A stretch of 64,000 nucleotides of DNA from an uncultured Muribaculaceae bacterium (GCA_910578075.1 CAJTPK010000009.1:1-64000), one strand, 5' to 3'. Positions 33,918-42,865 are shown, counted from the stretch's first letter. Notes: generated by a model from the sequence alone, not told the origin. Numbers and translations are program-made.

Positions 33918-35234
33918 ATGCAGAAATATAATATTGCAGTTGCCGGTACCGGATACGTTGGCATGAGTCTCGCAACATTGCTCGCACAGCACAACCATGT
34001 TACGGCTGTCGATGTTATTCCGGAAAAAGTTGAGAAAATAAATAATAGAATTTCTCCAATTCAGGATGATTATATAGAGAAATATCTCGCTGAAAAAGAA
34101 CTCGATCTTACAGCTACGCTTGATGGTGCCGCAGCTTACAAGGATGCAGATTTTGTAGTAATTGCCGCTCCGACAAATTATGATCCTCAGACAAATTATT
34201 TTGACACGCATCACATCGAGGATGTGATTGATCTTGTTCTTTCAGTCAATCCGGATGCGGTGATGGTGATTAAGTCAACTATCCCGGTAGGCTATTGCAG
34301 ATCTCTATATGTGAAGTATGCCGCACTTGGGACAAAGAAATTCAATCTGCTGTTTTTCCCCGAATTCCTTCGAGAATCAAAGGCTCTTTATGATAACCTT
34401 TATCCCTCCCGCATCATAGCCGGAATACCGAAACTTATTCCGGACAGCCGTTTTGCAAAGGAGAATGCAGCTATAGAGAAAATAGCCGATATTCCGGCAT
34501 TGGATAAGGCGGCTCATGTGTTTGCGGAGTTATTGCAGCAAGGGGCTTTGAAGCCTGATATCGATACTCTGTATATGGGTCTGAAAGAGGCTGAGGCTGT
34601 AAAACTTTTTGCTAATACATACCTTGCTCTGAGGGTCAGTTATTTCAACGAACTTGACACTTATGCAGAGGTCAAGGGGCTCGATTCCCAATCTATTATA
34701 CAGGGTGTAGGGCTTGACCCGCGAATAGGTTCGCATTACAACAACCCCTCATTCGGATATGGCGGCTATTGCTTGCCCAAAGACACAAAGCAGCTTTTGG
34801 CAAACTATGCGGAGGTGCCCCAGAATATGATGACTGCCATAGTTGAGAGCAACCGTACGCGAAAGGATTTTATTGCGGATCAGGTGTTGCGTATGGCAGG
34901 GTATTATGCATATACCACAACCAATACGTATGGACAGGCTCCTGAGCAACCGTGCGTGATCGGAGTGTATCGATTGACTATGAAATCCAACTCCGATAAT
35001 TTCCGTCAGTCGTCAATCCAGGGTGTCATGAAGCGTATCAAGGCCAAGGGTGCTACAGTTATCATCTATGAGCCTACATTGGAGGATGGCGCTACGTTTT
35101 TCGGCAGCCGGGTTGTGAATGATCTTGAGAAATTCAAAGAGCTTTCCCAATCTATTCTCGCAAACCGTTATGACGCTTGTCTGGATGATGTGGCAGACAA
35201 GGTGTATACACGCGATATATTCCGCAGGGATTGA
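33918..35234 (+). CDS. UDP-glucose 6-dehydrogenase-like nucleotide-sugar dehydrogenase
   Basis: The 438-residue protein has the Rossmann loop AVAGTGYVGMSLATLLA at the N-terminus, VIKSTIPVGY, LFFPEFLRESKALYDNLYPSRI and the active-site Cys motif GGYCLPKDTKQL, all of the UDP-glucose/GDP-mannose dehydrogenase family. The short form of the N-terminal half and the FPEFLRES motif point to UDP-glucose dehydrogenase (UDP-glucuronate for capsule or lipopolysaccharide). It is longer than the usual 388-residue bacterial form because of an insertion near 175-205. Single-gene unit with its own promoter and a very strong terminator. Confidence 0.85.
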   Translation: MQKYNIAVAGTGYVGMSLATLLAQHNHVTAVDVIPEKVEKINNRISPIQDDYIEKYLAEKELDLTATLDGAAAYKDADFVVIAAPTNYDPQTNYFDTHHIEDVIDLVLSVNPDAVMVIKSTIPVGYCRSLYVKYAALGTKKFNLLFFPEFLRESKALYDNLYPSRIIAGIPKLIPDSRFAKENAAIEKIADIPALDKAAHVFAELLQQGALKPDIDTLYMGLKEAEAVKLFANTYLALRVSYFNELDTYAEVKGLDSQSIIQGVGLDPRIGSHYNNPSFGYGGYCLPKDTKQLLANYAEVPQNMMTAIVESNRTRKDFIADQVLRMAGYYAYTTTNTYGQAPEQPCVIGVYRLTMKSNSDNFRQSSIQGVMKRIKAKGATVIIYEPTLEDGATFFGSRVVNDLEKFKELSQSILANRYDACLDDVADKVYTRDIFRRD

Positions 35235-35245
35235 TACCCACTGAT

Positions 35246-35309
35246 ATACATTTGATATAAAAACAGGAGCTGACAGTTATGTCAGCTCCTGTTTTTATAT
35301 CAAATGTAT
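35246..35309. terminator. Bidirectional terminator with a 30-bp perfect stem
   Basis: The arms 35246-35275 and 35280-35309 are exact complements over 30 bases around the loop GTTA, centred on AGGAGCTGACA. It separates the UDP-glucose dehydrogenase and the convergent HdeD-like gene and ends one base before the latter's stop codon. Confidence 0.85.
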
Positions 35310-35310
35310 T

Positions 35311-35880
35311 TTAGAAACGGATTTCGTGGTTCAGTTTACGCAGTTTGGCAGAGAGTGCGATTCGGTAGCATCCGAAGGTTATGAACGAGATTCCGATGTA
35401 GAGCCATACTGCCACACCTCCTACCACCGGTCCGGCAAGGAATATCACTGCGAATGCCAGTGTCACCAACAGCAGGGCAAGTAGCCATCCGGTCATGCCT
35501 GAAGAGTAGGTGTAGAGCATACAGGATTCGCATATCGCATTGATTGTGACAAAGATCAGATAAACACCGATGGTGTAGATGAATGTGACGATGAGCATCG
35601 ACTCGGGGAGAGTGTAGAGCCATATTCCGCATATGACTTCGATCAATCCTAAGGCGAGCGCCCATCCCCATCCGGGCATAATTCTGGAATTTGCTCCGGC
35701 AAATATAACATTGACGATTCCTGCGGCTATCACTATACCGGCGAAAACATAGGCAAGAACCGGCAGTGATGAATCGGGACTGCAAAGACACCAAATTCCG
35801 ATTGCGATTGAAAGCAATCCCGTGATCATAGGCATCCACCAATATCTGGTTATACCCCCTTTGAATGTGAATTTTTCCAT
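35311..35880 (-). CDS. HdeD-family (DUF308) membrane protein
   Basis: The 189-residue protein has six hydrophobic segments in three pairs and repeats of the HdeD/DUF308 type (GLLSIAIGIWCLCSPDSSLPVLAYVFAGIVIAAGIVNV and later GLIEVICGIWLYTLPE). HdeD proteins are linked with acid resistance in enterobacteria, though the biochemical role is not settled. It follows an AI-2E-type permease gene by 26 bases and is probably co-transcribed. Confidence 0.82.
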   Translation of the reverse strand: MEKFTFKGGITRYWWMPMITGLLSIAIGIWCLCSPDSSLPVLAYVFAGIVIAAGIVNVIFAGANSRIMPGWGWALALGLIEVICGIWLYTLPESMLIVTFIYTIGVYLIFVTINAICESCMLYTYSSGMTGWLLALLLVTLAFAVIFLAGPVVGGVAVWLYIGISFITFGCYRIALSAKLRKLNHEIRF

Positions 35881-35906
35881 AATTTATAAATTTAGAGTTG
35901 TTATAT

Positions 35907-36998
35907 CTATTGATTTGTCTCCTTGGGCACTGAGGTGTCAGGAGCGAGCACATATTGCTTGTAATAGGCGATCAGCAGCGCAGTCAGCGGCAGCGCAATG
36001 ATCATTCCTATTATACCTAACAATGTGCCCCATATGGAGAGGGAGAGGAGTATTATCGCCGGATTAAGTCCCAGTGTTTTTCCCATGATCTTTGGTGTGA
36101 GCAGATAGTCGCATATACATTGGCTGACTACGTAGACGGCGACACATTTGCCGAGCTCGGGCCAAAATTCGCAAGCGCCGGTCATGGAGTATATATAACA
36201 TAAGATTATTACCGGTATCAGCGTGACATACTGGAAGTAGGGAATCATATATAGGATACCTACCATTATACCCATCACGATGGCGAGGGGGAGACCGATA
36301 ATTGAGAATCCTATGCAGTAGAAGACAGCAGCACATGCGGCAATGACGGCCTGACTGCGGAAATAACGGTCCATATTGTCTTTTATGTCATCAAGCACGG
36401 GGTATGCTTTGGCGCGGTATTTGGGCGGCACAATAAGCCGGAAACCGCGCATAAGACGTTTATAATCGAGAAGAATAAATATCACGTATATGAATGTCAT
36501 CAACCACTCTATGGTGTGCATTAGAAAGTCGATTGTGGCTGTCAATGCGGTGGTGCTTTTGTTGAGTACCGCCTCAAGTCTGCTTCCGCTAAGATATTGC
36601 GTCAGGTTTTCAAAACTGAGATATCTTTGAAAATATTCGTGCACCTCAGGCGGCAGGAAAGCGGAAGTGAGATCTTTGGATGATGATGATTTGACAATTG
36701 TGTCAAGTTGGGTGATCTCATCTATTGCAGATGGTATGAAAAAATATGCGAGCCCTCCGAACACAATTCCCGCTTCTATCAATGTCAGGAACACGGGGAT
36801 GACTCTGTGACGCAGTCTTAGATGTTGTTGCTGGAACTCAACCACCGGTTCGAGAAGATATGACAGGAGGCATGCCACACAGAAGGGTAGCAGCACGTCT
36901 TTGAGAATATCTATCAGCCATACGCATACAGCGGTGATTGCGAGCCCAACAAGAACCCGTATTACCCTGTCAAATGTAATAGGACGTTTATCAGACAT
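35907..36998 (-). CDS. AI-2E/PerM-family membrane permease
   Basis: From ATG 36998 (MSDKRPITFDRVIRV) the product has 363 residues; the ATG at 37049 would add a hydrophilic tail. Hydrophobic segments at about 12-75 and 145-345 and the end stretch IMGKTLGLNPAIILLSLSIWGTLLGIIGMIIALPLTALL are diagnostic of the AI-2 exporter family (TqsA, YdiK, PerM). Substrate unknown; members also act as Na+/H+ antiporters. Confidence 0.85.
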   Translation of the reverse strand: MSDKRPITFDRVIRVLVGLAITAVCVWLIDILKDVLLPFCVACLLSYLLEPVVEFQQQHLRLRHRVIPVFLTLIEAGIVFGGLAYFFIPSAIDEITQLDTIVKSSSSKDLTSAFLPPEVHEYFQRYLSFENLTQYLSGSRLEAVLNKSTTALTATIDFLMHTIEWLMTFIYVIFILLDYKRLMRGFRLIVPPKYRAKAYPVLDDIKDNMDRYFRSQAVIAACAAVFYCIGFSIIGLPLAIVMGIMVGILYMIPYFQYVTLIPVIILCYIYSMTGACEFWPELGKCVAVYVVSQCICDYLLTPKIMGKTLGLNPAIILLSLSIWGTLLGIIGMIIALPLTALLIAYYKQYVLAPDTSVPKETNQ

Positions 36999-37124
36999 AG
37001 CAATAGGTTTTATTTTATAAACAACTACAATTGGAGATGGTTGAACCAAACGGTCAGGGCGGGTGTTTTTAAGATGATTCCTGACGGGGAATCGATTGTT
37101 TCATACTATTAAAAACACACAATT

Positions 37125-37295
37125 ATGAGTCACGAACATGATCATGAGCATGACCATTTCGGTCTGAAGTTAGGTTTTAAAATTGCAAAACTCGTTCTCT
37201 CCGCTGCTACTGTGGCAACGGCAGTATGTATGGTGAAGGAAATTCACAAGGTGCATCGCGCCATTGAGAAAAGGGAGAAACATAAACTTTTGTAA
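37125..37295 (+). CDS. Small His-rich single-span membrane protein (56 aa)
   Basis: The ATG at 37125 opens a 56-codon frame ending TAA at 37295. The peptide begins MSHEHDHEHDHFGLKLG, has one hydrophobic segment (IAKLVLSAATVATAVCM) and a basic tail (HRAIEKREKHKLL). The N-terminal His/Asp/Glu cluster could bind a transition metal. A terminator at 37313-37343 follows directly, which supports an expressed gene. I know no family for it. Similar tiny membrane proteins occur in Bacteroidales, but I cannot verify homology. Confidence 0.6.
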   Translation: MSHEHDHEHDHFGLKLGFKIAKLVLSAATVATAVCMVKEIHKVHRAIEKREKHKLL

Positions 37296-37312
37296 TTAAA
37301 AAATGTATTCCA

Positions 37313-37343
37313 AAAAGCCTGGTGCTTAATGCTCCGGGCTTTT
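37313..37343 (+). terminator. Terminator behind the small His-rich gene
   Basis: AAAAGCCTGG (37313-37322) pairs with CCGGGCTTTT (37334-37343) with one G-T pair; the right arm ends in T4. Confidence 0.7.
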
Positions 37344-37374
37344 ATGGTATAAGACGTGCTCTTGAAACTTAAAA

Positions 37375-38574
37375 ATGTATGATATGACGGATAAGGATAA
37401 GATAATTAAGGAGGGCATGATGAAGCTCTGGAAGGATACTTTTCACGATTCTGACGAGTATATAAGGCTTGTGTTTGATGTCTATTTCTCACCTGAAATG
37501 GTAGAATATGAAGTGAAGGATGGTGAGCTGGCAGCTGCCATGCTGGCGGTGCCATATGAGTTTGGCAGTGGAGATAATAGAATCAGAGGAGCCTATCTGT
37601 GTGGACTTGCCACAGCTGATAAATTCCGTGGAATGGGTGTCATGTCGCGACTTATTGAAAGGATCGCGGAAAAGCTTAAAGAAAGAGGTTACGCTTTTCT
37701 TTTTCTTATCCCGGCCGACGAGGGGTTGCAGTTATATTATCGCGACCGGAGGTTTGTCGATGCGTTCTATCGCGAAAAGAGGAGGTATACGTCTGTTCAT
37801 GATTTTATACTGGAATATGAGCATGTTCTTGAAAACGAACCGGAGAGATTAAGGGTAGTCAAGGAGAGATATTGCAGCAGGATCAACTGTTTCAAAACGT
37901 CAGGATGTGAGCCAATGAACTGTTGCGATTATGAATCATTGGTCGATTATATGTCGCTGAACGATAAGTCCGGAATGGGGCTGTCGATTATTCATACCCG
38001 CGAAGATCTGATGGCGGTAATTGATGAATGCATATTGTCGGGAGGTGCTATATATTACGCCAAGGATGGAGATGATAAAATCACAGGTGTAGCTTTGGTT
38101 TACATTTGCGATGACAACATTACTGTTTATAAATTGGAATCCGAAAACAATTGCACACGTGTCCGATTACTTGACAGCATAAAAAATGATTATCCGGAAA
38201 GGGGTGTTGAGATTTATGAATATCCCCAAAGCTATACAAAGGGTATAAGGCCGGATGTGTATGGAATGGCGAGAATTTTAAATCTTCACGAGATTCTAAA
38301 ATTTCAAGCAACATGTAGGAGAGATTTAAAATATTCGATTCTCGTGAAAAATGGGGAAAACGGTGAATTTGTACGTTACATTGCCCAAAATGGAACTGTG
38401 TCAGAAAAAATCGAGAGGAACGTCATTGATGGGTCCGATATGCCCCGGTCGGAATTCATGACAGAGAAAGAAGTGGCGGAAATATTATTCCGACGTCCGG
38501 ATTCTGAGCCGCTGCTTGAACAAGTGATCGGTCTACCGGCTTTGGGTGGTAAAATTTCGATGATGCTTGATTAA
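37375..38574 (+). CDS. GNAT acetyltransferase with extended C-terminal part (Eis-like)
   Basis: The 399-residue protein has an N-terminal GNAT domain with GAYLCGLATADKFRGMGVMSRLIERI (acetyl-CoA loop R-G-M-G) and GLQLYYRDRRFVDAFYREK, followed by a second GNAT-like half and a C-terminal segment, the plan of Eis/GNAT-fold two-domain enzymes. Starts at 37375 or 37384 (MTDKDKI) are both possible. Substrate unknown. About 870 bases without a gene follow. Confidence 0.78.
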   Translation: MYDMTDKDKIIKEGMMKLWKDTFHDSDEYIRLVFDVYFSPEMVEYEVKDGELAAAMLAVPYEFGSGDNRIRGAYLCGLATADKFRGMGVMSRLIERIAEKLKERGYAFLFLIPADEGLQLYYRDRRFVDAFYREKRRYTSVHDFILEYEHVLENEPERLRVVKERYCSRINCFKTSGCEPMNCCDYESLVDYMSLNDKSGMGLSIIHTREDLMAVIDECILSGGAIYYAKDGDDKITGVALVYICDDNITVYKLESENNCTRVRLLDSIKNDYPERGVEIYEYPQSYTKGIRPDVYGMARILNLHEILKFQATCRRDLKYSILVKNGENGEFVRYIAQNGTVSEKIERNVIDGSDMPRSEFMTEKEVAEILFRRPDSEPLLEQVIGLPALGGKISMMLD

Positions 38575-39446
38575 TGCATATTATCTGACCTTTAATATGG
38601 AGCCTGGATACACTGGGTAATGTTGGAAGAATAAATATTGGAATAAAAAAGGGGAGATATGTGATAGTTTGTTAATTGCAACTTAGATTGATTTAAAAAC
38701 TTAAATTTTATTTTCGCATGTATATTATTAGTATTTAATAATATGCATGCGATTTTGTGTGTATTTAAGGCTCTGAGAATCGATTTTGTAAAATTTGCCC
38801 CTAAAGTGGGGAGTGTTTGTGGAATTTTGGATAAAAAATAAGTGAATTAGAATCTCATGAAGTCTCAATGAGAGATAGGGTTCAAAATTTAGAAAATTTA
38901 AATTGGTCATATTGGGATATTATGTAAATGCAATAATCGAATTGGATGTATTATTTGCAAATGGATTAACAATATTCTGAGTTATTGATTGTAAATTGTA
39001 AATAATTAAAATAACCAAATTAAATAATCGGAAACAGGTATTCAGTCTGGAATCGGATGCCCTGCTTCAGTTAAATGTAAATTTGCAATGAAAAACAATA
39101 TACAAATGCGAAATAATTATCTTAACACTTATTAATATACTATATAATATATTGAAATTATGTGTATTATATAATATAATTAAAGTTGTAAATTAAATAA
39201 TCGTCCCATTGTGGGCGTTTGTGTATAATTTAGAACACAACGGTTGTCCAACATTCTGAATCACACTATGTAGGCAATGTAATGTTCTGAAAATTATAGG
39301 ATTTAAGTTTTGTGTTGCAAATTGTAAATTCAAATTGTAATTTTAATAATTGCAATTTTTAAATAACAAATTTGCCAATTTTAATTTGCAATTTGCAAAT
39401 TAATAATTACATTTGCAGTGTCAATTTAAAAATCGAAAAACAGCAT
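38575..39446. other. Long AT-rich gene-free stretch before the HTH gene
   Basis: I find no convincing gene here; short frames on the minus strand are AT-rich without codon bias. The stretch is much richer in A/T than its neighbours and carries many copies of TTGTAAAT, TTTGCAA and ATTGCAA, densest from 39310 to 39418, just before the HTH gene start. They could be operator sites for that regulator or for a nucleoid protein. This looks like acquired DNA. Confidence 0.5.
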
Positions 39447-39959
39447 ATGATTGAGGATAATGTAGCAATTCGTCTAAAAGGCTTCATTGATGAGATGGGT
39501 CTTACTAACTCGCAGTTTGCGGATCAGTGCGGTATTCCCCGCCCCAGCCTCTCTCAGCTCCTGACAGGTAGAAATAAGAAGATTTCAGATGTTATTGTTG
39601 GTCAGATTCACGCAGCGTTTCCACGTCTGTCTGTTTTATGGCTTCTATTTGGTGAAGGTGATATGTTGACGCCCGTTGCCCCAGATGCTGCATCAGATGA
39701 AGAATCACCCAATTTATTCAGTGAACAGCCTAAAAATGCGGGTAATTTATCGAATCATGAAAAATATCAGATTCTCGGAGGCTTAAATGAGGGTGTAAAT
39801 GTGGCTTCATCCCGCATGAATAGCGGGAATACGACTGATTTAAAAAACTCGGAATTACAGCGTGAAATAGAGAAAATGAGGAAGAATCCAAGAAAAGTTG
39901 TCCAGATAACGGTTTATTATGATGATTCTACCTTCGAGACATTCTATCCGGGTAAATAA
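39447..39959 (+). CDS. HTH (XRE/CI-like) transcriptional regulator
   Basis: I use the ATG at 39447 (MIEDNVAIRLKGF); an upstream in-frame ATG at 39372 would add 25 AT-coded residues. The 170-residue protein has an N-terminal helix-turn-helix: RLKGFIDEMGLTNSQFADQCGIPRPSLSQLLTGRNKKISDVIVGQIHAAFP, then VLWLLFGEGDML, a form common in Bacteroidetes phage-like repressors. The rest is low in structure, with a short basic C-terminus KVVQITVYYDDSTFETFYPGK. It stands alone behind an AT-rich region with repeated TTTGCAA-type motifs. Confidence 0.75.
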   Translation: MIEDNVAIRLKGFIDEMGLTNSQFADQCGIPRPSLSQLLTGRNKKISDVIVGQIHAAFPRLSVLWLLFGEGDMLTPVAPDAASDEESPNLFSEQPKNAGNLSNHEKYQILGGLNEGVNVASSRMNSGNTTDLKNSELQREIEKMRKNPRKVVQITVYYDDSTFETFYPGK

Positions 39960-40002
39960 ATTATCAATATATGCATATAATTAGCAATATTGCATAAGTA
40001 AA

Positions 40003-40065
40003 AATTATTGCTGTCCGGTAAAAGCGACTCTGCGTGATTAATATTTATACCGGACACAGATAAAT
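40003..40065 (-). repeat. MITE-like inverted-repeat element, copy B (63 bp)
   Basis: The left end AATTATTGCTGTCCGGTAAA (40003-40022) agrees at 18 of 20 positions with the family end, the right end (40046-40065) at 14 of 20. The core GCGACTCTGCGTGATTAAT (40024-40042) is the reverse complement of the core in copies A and C, so this copy is inverted relative to them. Confidence 0.6.
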
Positions 40066-40067
40066 AA

Positions 40068-40099
40068 AAATAGAGCGCGTTAAAAAACGCGCTCTATTT
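40068..40099. terminator. Bidirectional terminator overlapping the rarA stop
   Basis: AAATAGAGCGCGTT (40068-40081) pairs perfectly with 40086-40099 around AAAA. The stem overlaps the stop codon of rarA (40094-40096) and also ends the transcript of the HTH gene. Confidence 0.82.
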
Positions 40100-41368
40100 A
40101 TTGTTGAGGGAATCGATGCGTTGCTGCATCTTGGCTTCAGAAGGATTGTTACCGGCTTTCCAGAATTCAGAACCTGTCAGCTCAGGCGGCAGATACTGCT
40201 GCTTCACGTAATTCCCTTCATAGTCGTGGGCATATTTGTAGCCCTGATGGTAACCGAGGTCTGCCATCAGCTTTGTCGGGGCATTACGCAGATGCAGGGG
40301 CACAGGCAGATTTCCTGTCCGTTCCACAGCCTCAAGAGCTCCGGCTATGGCCATATATGCTGAGTTGCTTTTAGGCGAATTGGCAAGATATATCGCGCAT
40401 TCGGATAAGATTATTCTGCCTTCCGGCCATCCGATTTTATTCAGCGCATCGAATGTGGCGTTGGCAAGCAGCAAAGCATTGGGATTCGCCAGACCGATAT
40501 CCTCGGAGGCGAGAATCACCAGACGGCGTGCTATGAAAGCCGGGTCTTCCCCTCCCGCCACCATCCTTGCAAGCCAATAGACCGCAGCCTGAGGATCGCT
40601 GCCGCGTATTGATTTGATGAATGCGGATATGATGTCATAGTGCATTTCTCCATTGCGGTCGTATGCGGCAGGATTCTGTTGTAGCCGTGATGTGACGATA
40701 TCATCGTCAATTACGACAGTCTCGCCATCCGGTGTTGATTGCTCTATCAGATCTATTATATTCAGAAGTTTCCTCGCATCTCCTCCTGCAAACCGAAACA
40801 GGGCATCTTTCGAGCGTATGTCAAATTTGCGTTGTTTCAGGATATCATCGCTTGTAACCGCTCTTGAAAGGAGATTGTCAAGGTCATCCGTTTCAAGCGA
40901 TTTAAGGGTATATACCTGAGCGCGGGAAAGGAGCGGTCTTATAACCTCAAAAGAGGGATTCTCTGTGGTGGCTCCGATAAGAGTCACTGTGCCTTTTTCT
41001 ACAGCTCCGAGTAATGAATCCTGCTGAGATTTGTTGAATCTGTGGATTTCATCAATGAATAGGATCGGTCTCCCTTTGACAAACATGCTTCTGGCGTCAG
41101 CCTCGCAACGGGCAAGTACTTCCCGAACCTCCTTTACCCCTGAAGTGACCGCGCTAAGCGTATAGAAGGGCACATCGGTCTGGGAGGCCATGATTCGTGC
41201 GAGTGTTGTCTTTCCCACTCCCGGAGGACCCCACAAAATGAAGGAATTTACTCTGCCAGTCTCTATCATGCGGCGTATGATGCCATCCGGACCGACAAGG
41301 TGAGTCTGTCCTATATAATCGTCAAGAGAATGGGGCCGCAGACGTTCGGCAAGAGGAGTATTGGTCAT
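40094..41368 (-). CDS. rarA: Replication-associated recombination ATPase RarA/MgsA
   Basis: The 424-residue AAA+ protein has Walker A GPPGVGKTTLAR, Walker B ILFIDEIHRFNKSQQD, sensor 1 GATTENPSFEV and the C-terminal MgsA tetramerisation region (SDPQAAVYWLARMVAGGEDPAFIARRLVILASEDIGLANP). RarA acts at stalled replication forks together with SSB and RecA pathway proteins. It is 2 bases downstream of the HAD phosphatase gene, so both share one mRNA. Confidence 0.95.
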   Translation of the reverse strand: MTNTPLAERLRPHSLDDYIGQTHLVGPDGIIRRMIETGRVNSFILWGPPGVGKTTLARIMASQTDVPFYTLSAVTSGVKEVREVLARCEADARSMFVKGRPILFIDEIHRFNKSQQDSLLGAVEKGTVTLIGATTENPSFEVIRPLLSRAQVYTLKSLETDDLDNLLSRAVTSDDILKQRKFDIRSKDALFRFAGGDARKLLNIIDLIEQSTPDGETVVIDDDIVTSRLQQNPAAYDRNGEMHYDIISAFIKSIRGSDPQAAVYWLARMVAGGEDPAFIARRLVILASEDIGLANPNALLLANATFDALNKIGWPEGRIILSECAIYLANSPKSNSAYMAIAGALEAVERTGNLPVPLHLRNAPTKLMADLGYHQGYKYAHDYEGNYVKQQYLPPELTGSEFWKAGNNPSEAKMQQRIDSLNNK

Positions 41369-41370
41369 TT

Positions 41371-42021
41371 TTATCTATTTATCAAAATGTTTATAAGCGA
41401 GGTTTTGTCAACTTCCTCAAGATTGTTTACAACTATATCGCAATATGGTTCGATCGCTGAAGCAGGAAGTGTGCCGGCTATGCCTATAACATATGCTCCT
41501 GATGCTCTTCCAGCTTTTACTCCCTGAAGAGAATCCTCGAACACAACGCAATGGCGAGGATCGGCGCCAATAAGTTCCGCACCGAGCAGATAGCCCTCGG
41601 GATCAGGTTTTGAACGGGTGATTTTATCCGCTGTCACAAGGTCTGTCATCATATTTTCAAGCTCAGGAACTTCTTCACGGAGATGATCCATCTTTTTGTT
41701 GTCACTGCTGGTTACGAGCGCACGGGGAATTCCATTCTCAATCAGCCATTCTACAAATGATTTTGCACCGGGAAGCCATTCATATTTCATCTCATCCTCC
41801 AGCATATGGATAGTTTCACGCACCTTGTCGCCAAGACCGTCCGCTTCATAATAGGTGGCTACGATATTATCAAGGGTCATGCCCTTGATACGGTGTGCGA
41901 GATCGGGGTAGGGAGTTGGGAAGCGACGGTTTACCTCGCTCCACACTCTGGTGTATTCGCTCTCGCTGTCAATAAGCACGCCGTCAAGGTCGAAGAGTGC
42001 TCCAATAGTTGTTTCGCACAT
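41371..42021 (-). CDS. HAD-superfamily phosphatase / beta-phosphoglucomutase-like
   Basis: The 216-residue protein has motif I FDLDGVLIDSESEY, motif II VTSSDNKK, motif III Lys in KITRSKPDPEGYL and motif IV VVFEDSLQGVKAG, typical of the subfamily I HAD phosphatases such as beta-phosphoglucomutase and sugar-phosphate phosphatases. Substrate unknown. It heads an operon with rarA and has a -7 box at 42078-42085. Confidence 0.88.
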   Translation of the reverse strand: MCETTIGALFDLDGVLIDSESEYTRVWSEVNRRFPTPYPDLAHRIKGMTLDNIVATYYEADGLGDKVRETIHMLEDEMKYEWLPGAKSFVEWLIENGIPRALVTSSDNKKMDHLREEVPELENMMTDLVTADKITRSKPDPEGYLLGAELIGADPRHCVVFEDSLQGVKAGRASGAYVIGIAGTLPASAIEPYCDIVVNNLEEVDKTSLINILINR

Positions 42022-42077
42022 ATTTGTAATAAGTTCAAAATTATAAGCAGCTGTTTAATCTGAACAGCTACATAATG

Positions 42078-42085
42078 CAAATTTA
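42078..42085 (-). promoter_or_regulatory. -7 box of the HAD-rarA operon
   Basis: Minus-strand TAAATTTG at 42085-42078, about 57 bases before the ATG at 42021; the -33 element is weak. Confidence 0.5.
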
Positions 42086-42202
42086 CGCAAAAATCGTGAT
42101 AATTCGCGCACCGTGATTAAGAAAACACCGATATATGACTTCTATCGCGTAGTAAATTGTGTTTTGTGGATTGTTTCAGAGTCTATTCCTAAAGCTATAT
42201 TA

Positions 42203-42503
42203 TTTTACTTTTGTCTGGTAAAAATATTAATCACGCAGAGGCGCAAAGGATTTATACCGCTCAATCCGACGCGGAGGTCGTTACCACTCCTGCTGAGTCA
42301 CAGAGTCCGTCCGGTCATGCTCCGCGCCTTTGCCCAAATCGCCATGCGATTCTCCGTGATCTTTATCACCATCATCGGACTTGCCAACTCAAAACTTTGC
42401 GCCTCAGCGTCTCTGCGTGATGTAAGACCATATCATGGGGCTTGTCAAGATCTAAATTCCAATATTTTTGGTGGTTATACATGTTTACCGGACACCAATA
42501 ATA
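42203..42503 (+). repeat. MITE-like inverted-repeat element, copy C (301 bp, with internal insert)
   Basis: Ends at 42203-42222 and 42484-42503 match the family ends (the right one identical to copy A over 20 bases). The core ATTAATCACGCAGAGGCGC (42226-42244) and the distal TCAAGATCTAAA part near 42446 match copy A, but between them lie about 200 extra bases flanked by a second inverted pair (42230-42248 and 42395-42421). Short frames inside it are not convincing genes. Confidence 0.68.
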
Positions 42504-42545
42504 TTCTTTATTGATATACGGTAAATTTTGAACCTTAATAATTAG

Positions 42546-42865
42546 AACGCGGAACTTCGTTTCACTTTATGAACGCGGAACTCACGCGGAACTATGATAT
42601 TTAGGCAAAGTATCCGGAATAAACAGAGCGGACAAATCAGAACTTAAGTCCTGATTTGTGACGCTGAACGCAGGCGGAACGATAGGCATATGAGTTTATC
42701 CCTGCTTTTAATTGATTGACATCTGCCGGATCGTTCCGCCTGCGTTCCGCGCCGTTAAGAAAGCCGGAGGCCTTGTTAACCCGCAAGGTTCATATGTCTA
42801 AGTCACCACCGATAAGACGATTCCGCGTGAGTTCTGCGTTAAAACGTGAAACGTAGTTCAGCGTT
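42546..42865. repeat. Foldback element of 320 bp
   Basis: The arm 42546-42591 and the complement of 42821-42865 agree at about 40 of 46 positions (for example CTCACGCGGAA and its complement, CGTTTCAC and GTGAAACG). Nested inside, GCAGGCGGAACGAT and ATCGTTCCGCCTGC form a second inverted pair near 42670 and 42732. The whole can fold into one long hairpin. Internally repeated AACGCGGAAC units suggest amplification. Confidence 0.65.

Noticed and set aside
38728..38910. 60-codon minus-strand frame in the AT-rich block
   Set aside because: Composition follows the AT-rich DNA, with no domain or promoter.
42113..42514. Open frames inside repeat copy C (133 aa and 69 aa)
   Set aside because: They follow the repeat structure, lie across its inverted ends and show no domain or codon bias; the element is non-coding.
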